Made by a program: the position numbers and the translations under genes. A DNA stretch of 42,127 bases, from NCBI RefSeq assembly GCF_014651135.1, contig NZ_BMWH01000041.1, positions 1 to 42,127 of the forward strand, in the 5' to 3' direction. Under the pieces are notes generated by a model that saw nothing but the letters and a program-made list of their open reading frames with translations, did no database searches and was not told the origin of the DNA. This stretch comes from Streptomyces echinoruber (GTDB taxonomy: Bacteria > Actinomycetota > Actinomycetes > Streptomycetales > Streptomycetaceae). Positions 41,349-42,127 of the stretch are shown here, one piece after another; position 1 is the first letter of the stretch; each line of letters starts with the position of its first letter.

Positions 41349-41957
41349 TCAGTCGGCCATGGCGTCCGCACGGACCAAGCGGCGGACTTGCACCACGTAG
41401 AGGACTCCTGCCCACCAATAGAGCGTTGTACCCCATCCGGCGAACGCCCATCCGAAAATAGCAGCGAGTGACGGGATCCAACCGCTTCCGTCACTGAGCA
41501 GAAGCAGCGGGAAGGCATACATCAGGTTGAAGGTTGCCGCCTTCCCGAGGAAGTTCACCTGCGGCGGCGGGTAGCCGTGCCGCCGCAGGACGCCCACCAT
41601 CACCAGCAGGACCAGCTCCCGCGCCAGTAGTACGGCGGTCAACCAGAGCGGCAGGATCTCACGCCAGGTGAGGCCCACCAATGTCGACAGCACGTACAGC
41701 CGGTCGGCCGCGGGATCGAGGAGCCGGCCGAGGCTGCTGATCTGGTTCCAGCGCCGTGCGAGCTTTCCGTCCAGATAGTCGCTGATCCCGCTCAACGCCA
41801 GCACCAGCAGTGCCCAGCCGTCGCTCTTCGGGCCTCCGAACTCCGGCCTGAGGATCAGCCACAGGAAGAGGGGCACGCCGACGAGCCGGGCCATGCTCAG
41901 GATGTTCGGGATCGTGAGGACCCGGTCCGTCTGGATCCGGGTCTCCTGGACCTCCAC
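41349..41957 (-). CDS. CDP-alcohol phosphatidyltransferase (PgsA-like)
   Basis: The 202-residue membrane enzyme carries the family motif DYLDG-KLAR-...-G-RLLD-PAAD (near residues 61-84), with all metal-binding Asp residues, and several transmembrane helices. It transfers a phosphatidyl group from CDP-diacylglycerol to an alcohol, probably glycerol-3-phosphate or a related acceptor. Order corresponds to mycobacterial pgsA2 (Rv1822). The GTG at 41957 is chosen for AGGAGG about eight bases upstream; longer starts are open to 42041 but would run into the rRNA terminator. The substrate is not determined by sequence, so no symbol is given. Confidence 0.92.
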   Translation of the reverse strand: MEVQETRIQTDRVLTIPNILSMARLVGVPLFLWLILRPEFGGPKSDGWALLVLALSGISDYLDGKLARRWNQISSLGRLLDPAADRLYVLSTLVGLTWREILPLWLTAVLLARELVLLVMVGVLRRHGYPPPQVNFLGKAATFNLMYAFPLLLLSDGSGWIPSLAAIFGWAFAGWGTTLYWWAGVLYVVQVRRLVRADAMAD

Positions 41958-42018
41958 CCGGGGGCCTCCTGTGGGAAACGTGCCAACGATGCTCACTGAC
42001 CTTACCTCAACGCAAAAA

Positions 42019-42058
42019 AGCTCCGGCTCTCGGGCGTACACACCCGAGAGCCGGAGCT
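42019..42058 (-). terminator. rRNA operon terminator with T-tract
   Basis: Arms 42019-42034 and 42043-42058 are exact 16-base complements with an eight-base loop. On the minus strand they are followed by six T residues. The hairpin lies 11 bases past the 5S end. Confidence 0.92.
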
Positions 42059-42068
42059 CTCAATAATT

Positions 42069-42127
42069 GTTCGGCGGCGTCCTACTCTCCCACAGGGTCC
42101 CCCCTGCAGTACCATCGGCGCTGTAAG
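42069..42127 (-). rRNA. rrf: 5S rRNA, 3' part (gene runs off the window)
   Basis: The minus strand reads CTTACAGCGCCGATGGTACT, then GGGAGAGTAGGACGCCGCCGAAC, the conserved end of actinobacterial 5S rRNA. Only the last 59 or so bases are inside the window; the rest, and presumably 23S and 16S, lie to the right. The exact 3' end (42069-42071) is not certain. Confidence 0.95.

Overview
The window looks like chromosomal DNA of a Streptomyces or very close relative. It is strongly GC-rich, uses many GTG starts, has almost no T-tracts after its terminators, and carries streptomycete hallmarks (DUF5999, standalone Clp N-domain protein, HipA/DUF3037 pair, DUF1707 protein). It ends inside a 5S rRNA gene read on the minus strand. 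Assignments come from reading sequence and family motifs only; no database search was run.

Layout. 1-6.3 kb: uracil-DNA glycosylase, an orphan peptide-binding lipoprotein, two SDR reductases in one operon, a HipA-like kinase followed by a DUF3037 protein, and a Tat-exported Rieske protein. 6.5-14.3 kb: a PPOX protein; a divergent LysR regulator and EamA exporter; a MocR regulator divergent from a PPOX gene and a PaiB-like flavoprotein; two more EamA exporters. 14.5-22.3 kb: mixed single genes (Clp N-domain, PadR, VOC, PhzF, CPBP protease, GCS2 ligase, two Streptomyces hypotheticals). 22.4-27.4 kb: a decayed GH43 fragment, a DUF1707 protein divergent from a molbindin-type regulator, then modA-modB-modC. 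27.5-30.7 kb: gcvP with a tandem glycine riboswitch.

30.8-42.1 kb: PRC-barrel protein and DNA polymerase IV, then a conserved actinobacterial cluster on the minus strand: phosphatidyltransferase, sugar-phosphate nucleotidyltransferase, DUF881, small basic protein, DUF881, FHA (GarA/OdhI type), MerR (FtsR type), DUF151, MerR. The order matches the mycobacterial pgsA2-garA-gcvB neighbourhood, but gcvH is absent.

The most unusual signals are: a 21-bp array that repeats the stop/start junction between the HipA and DUF3037 genes; seven helically phased 11-bp repeats in front of the MocR-divergent PPOX gene; a 41-codon ORF joined by ATGA overlaps to modB and modC; a phosphomannomutase domain that has lost its catalytic, metal and sugar motifs; and a PaiB-like gene with no stop codon for over 400 bases past its domain. 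Intergenic DNA is rich in short tandem duplications, several of them crossing stop codons.
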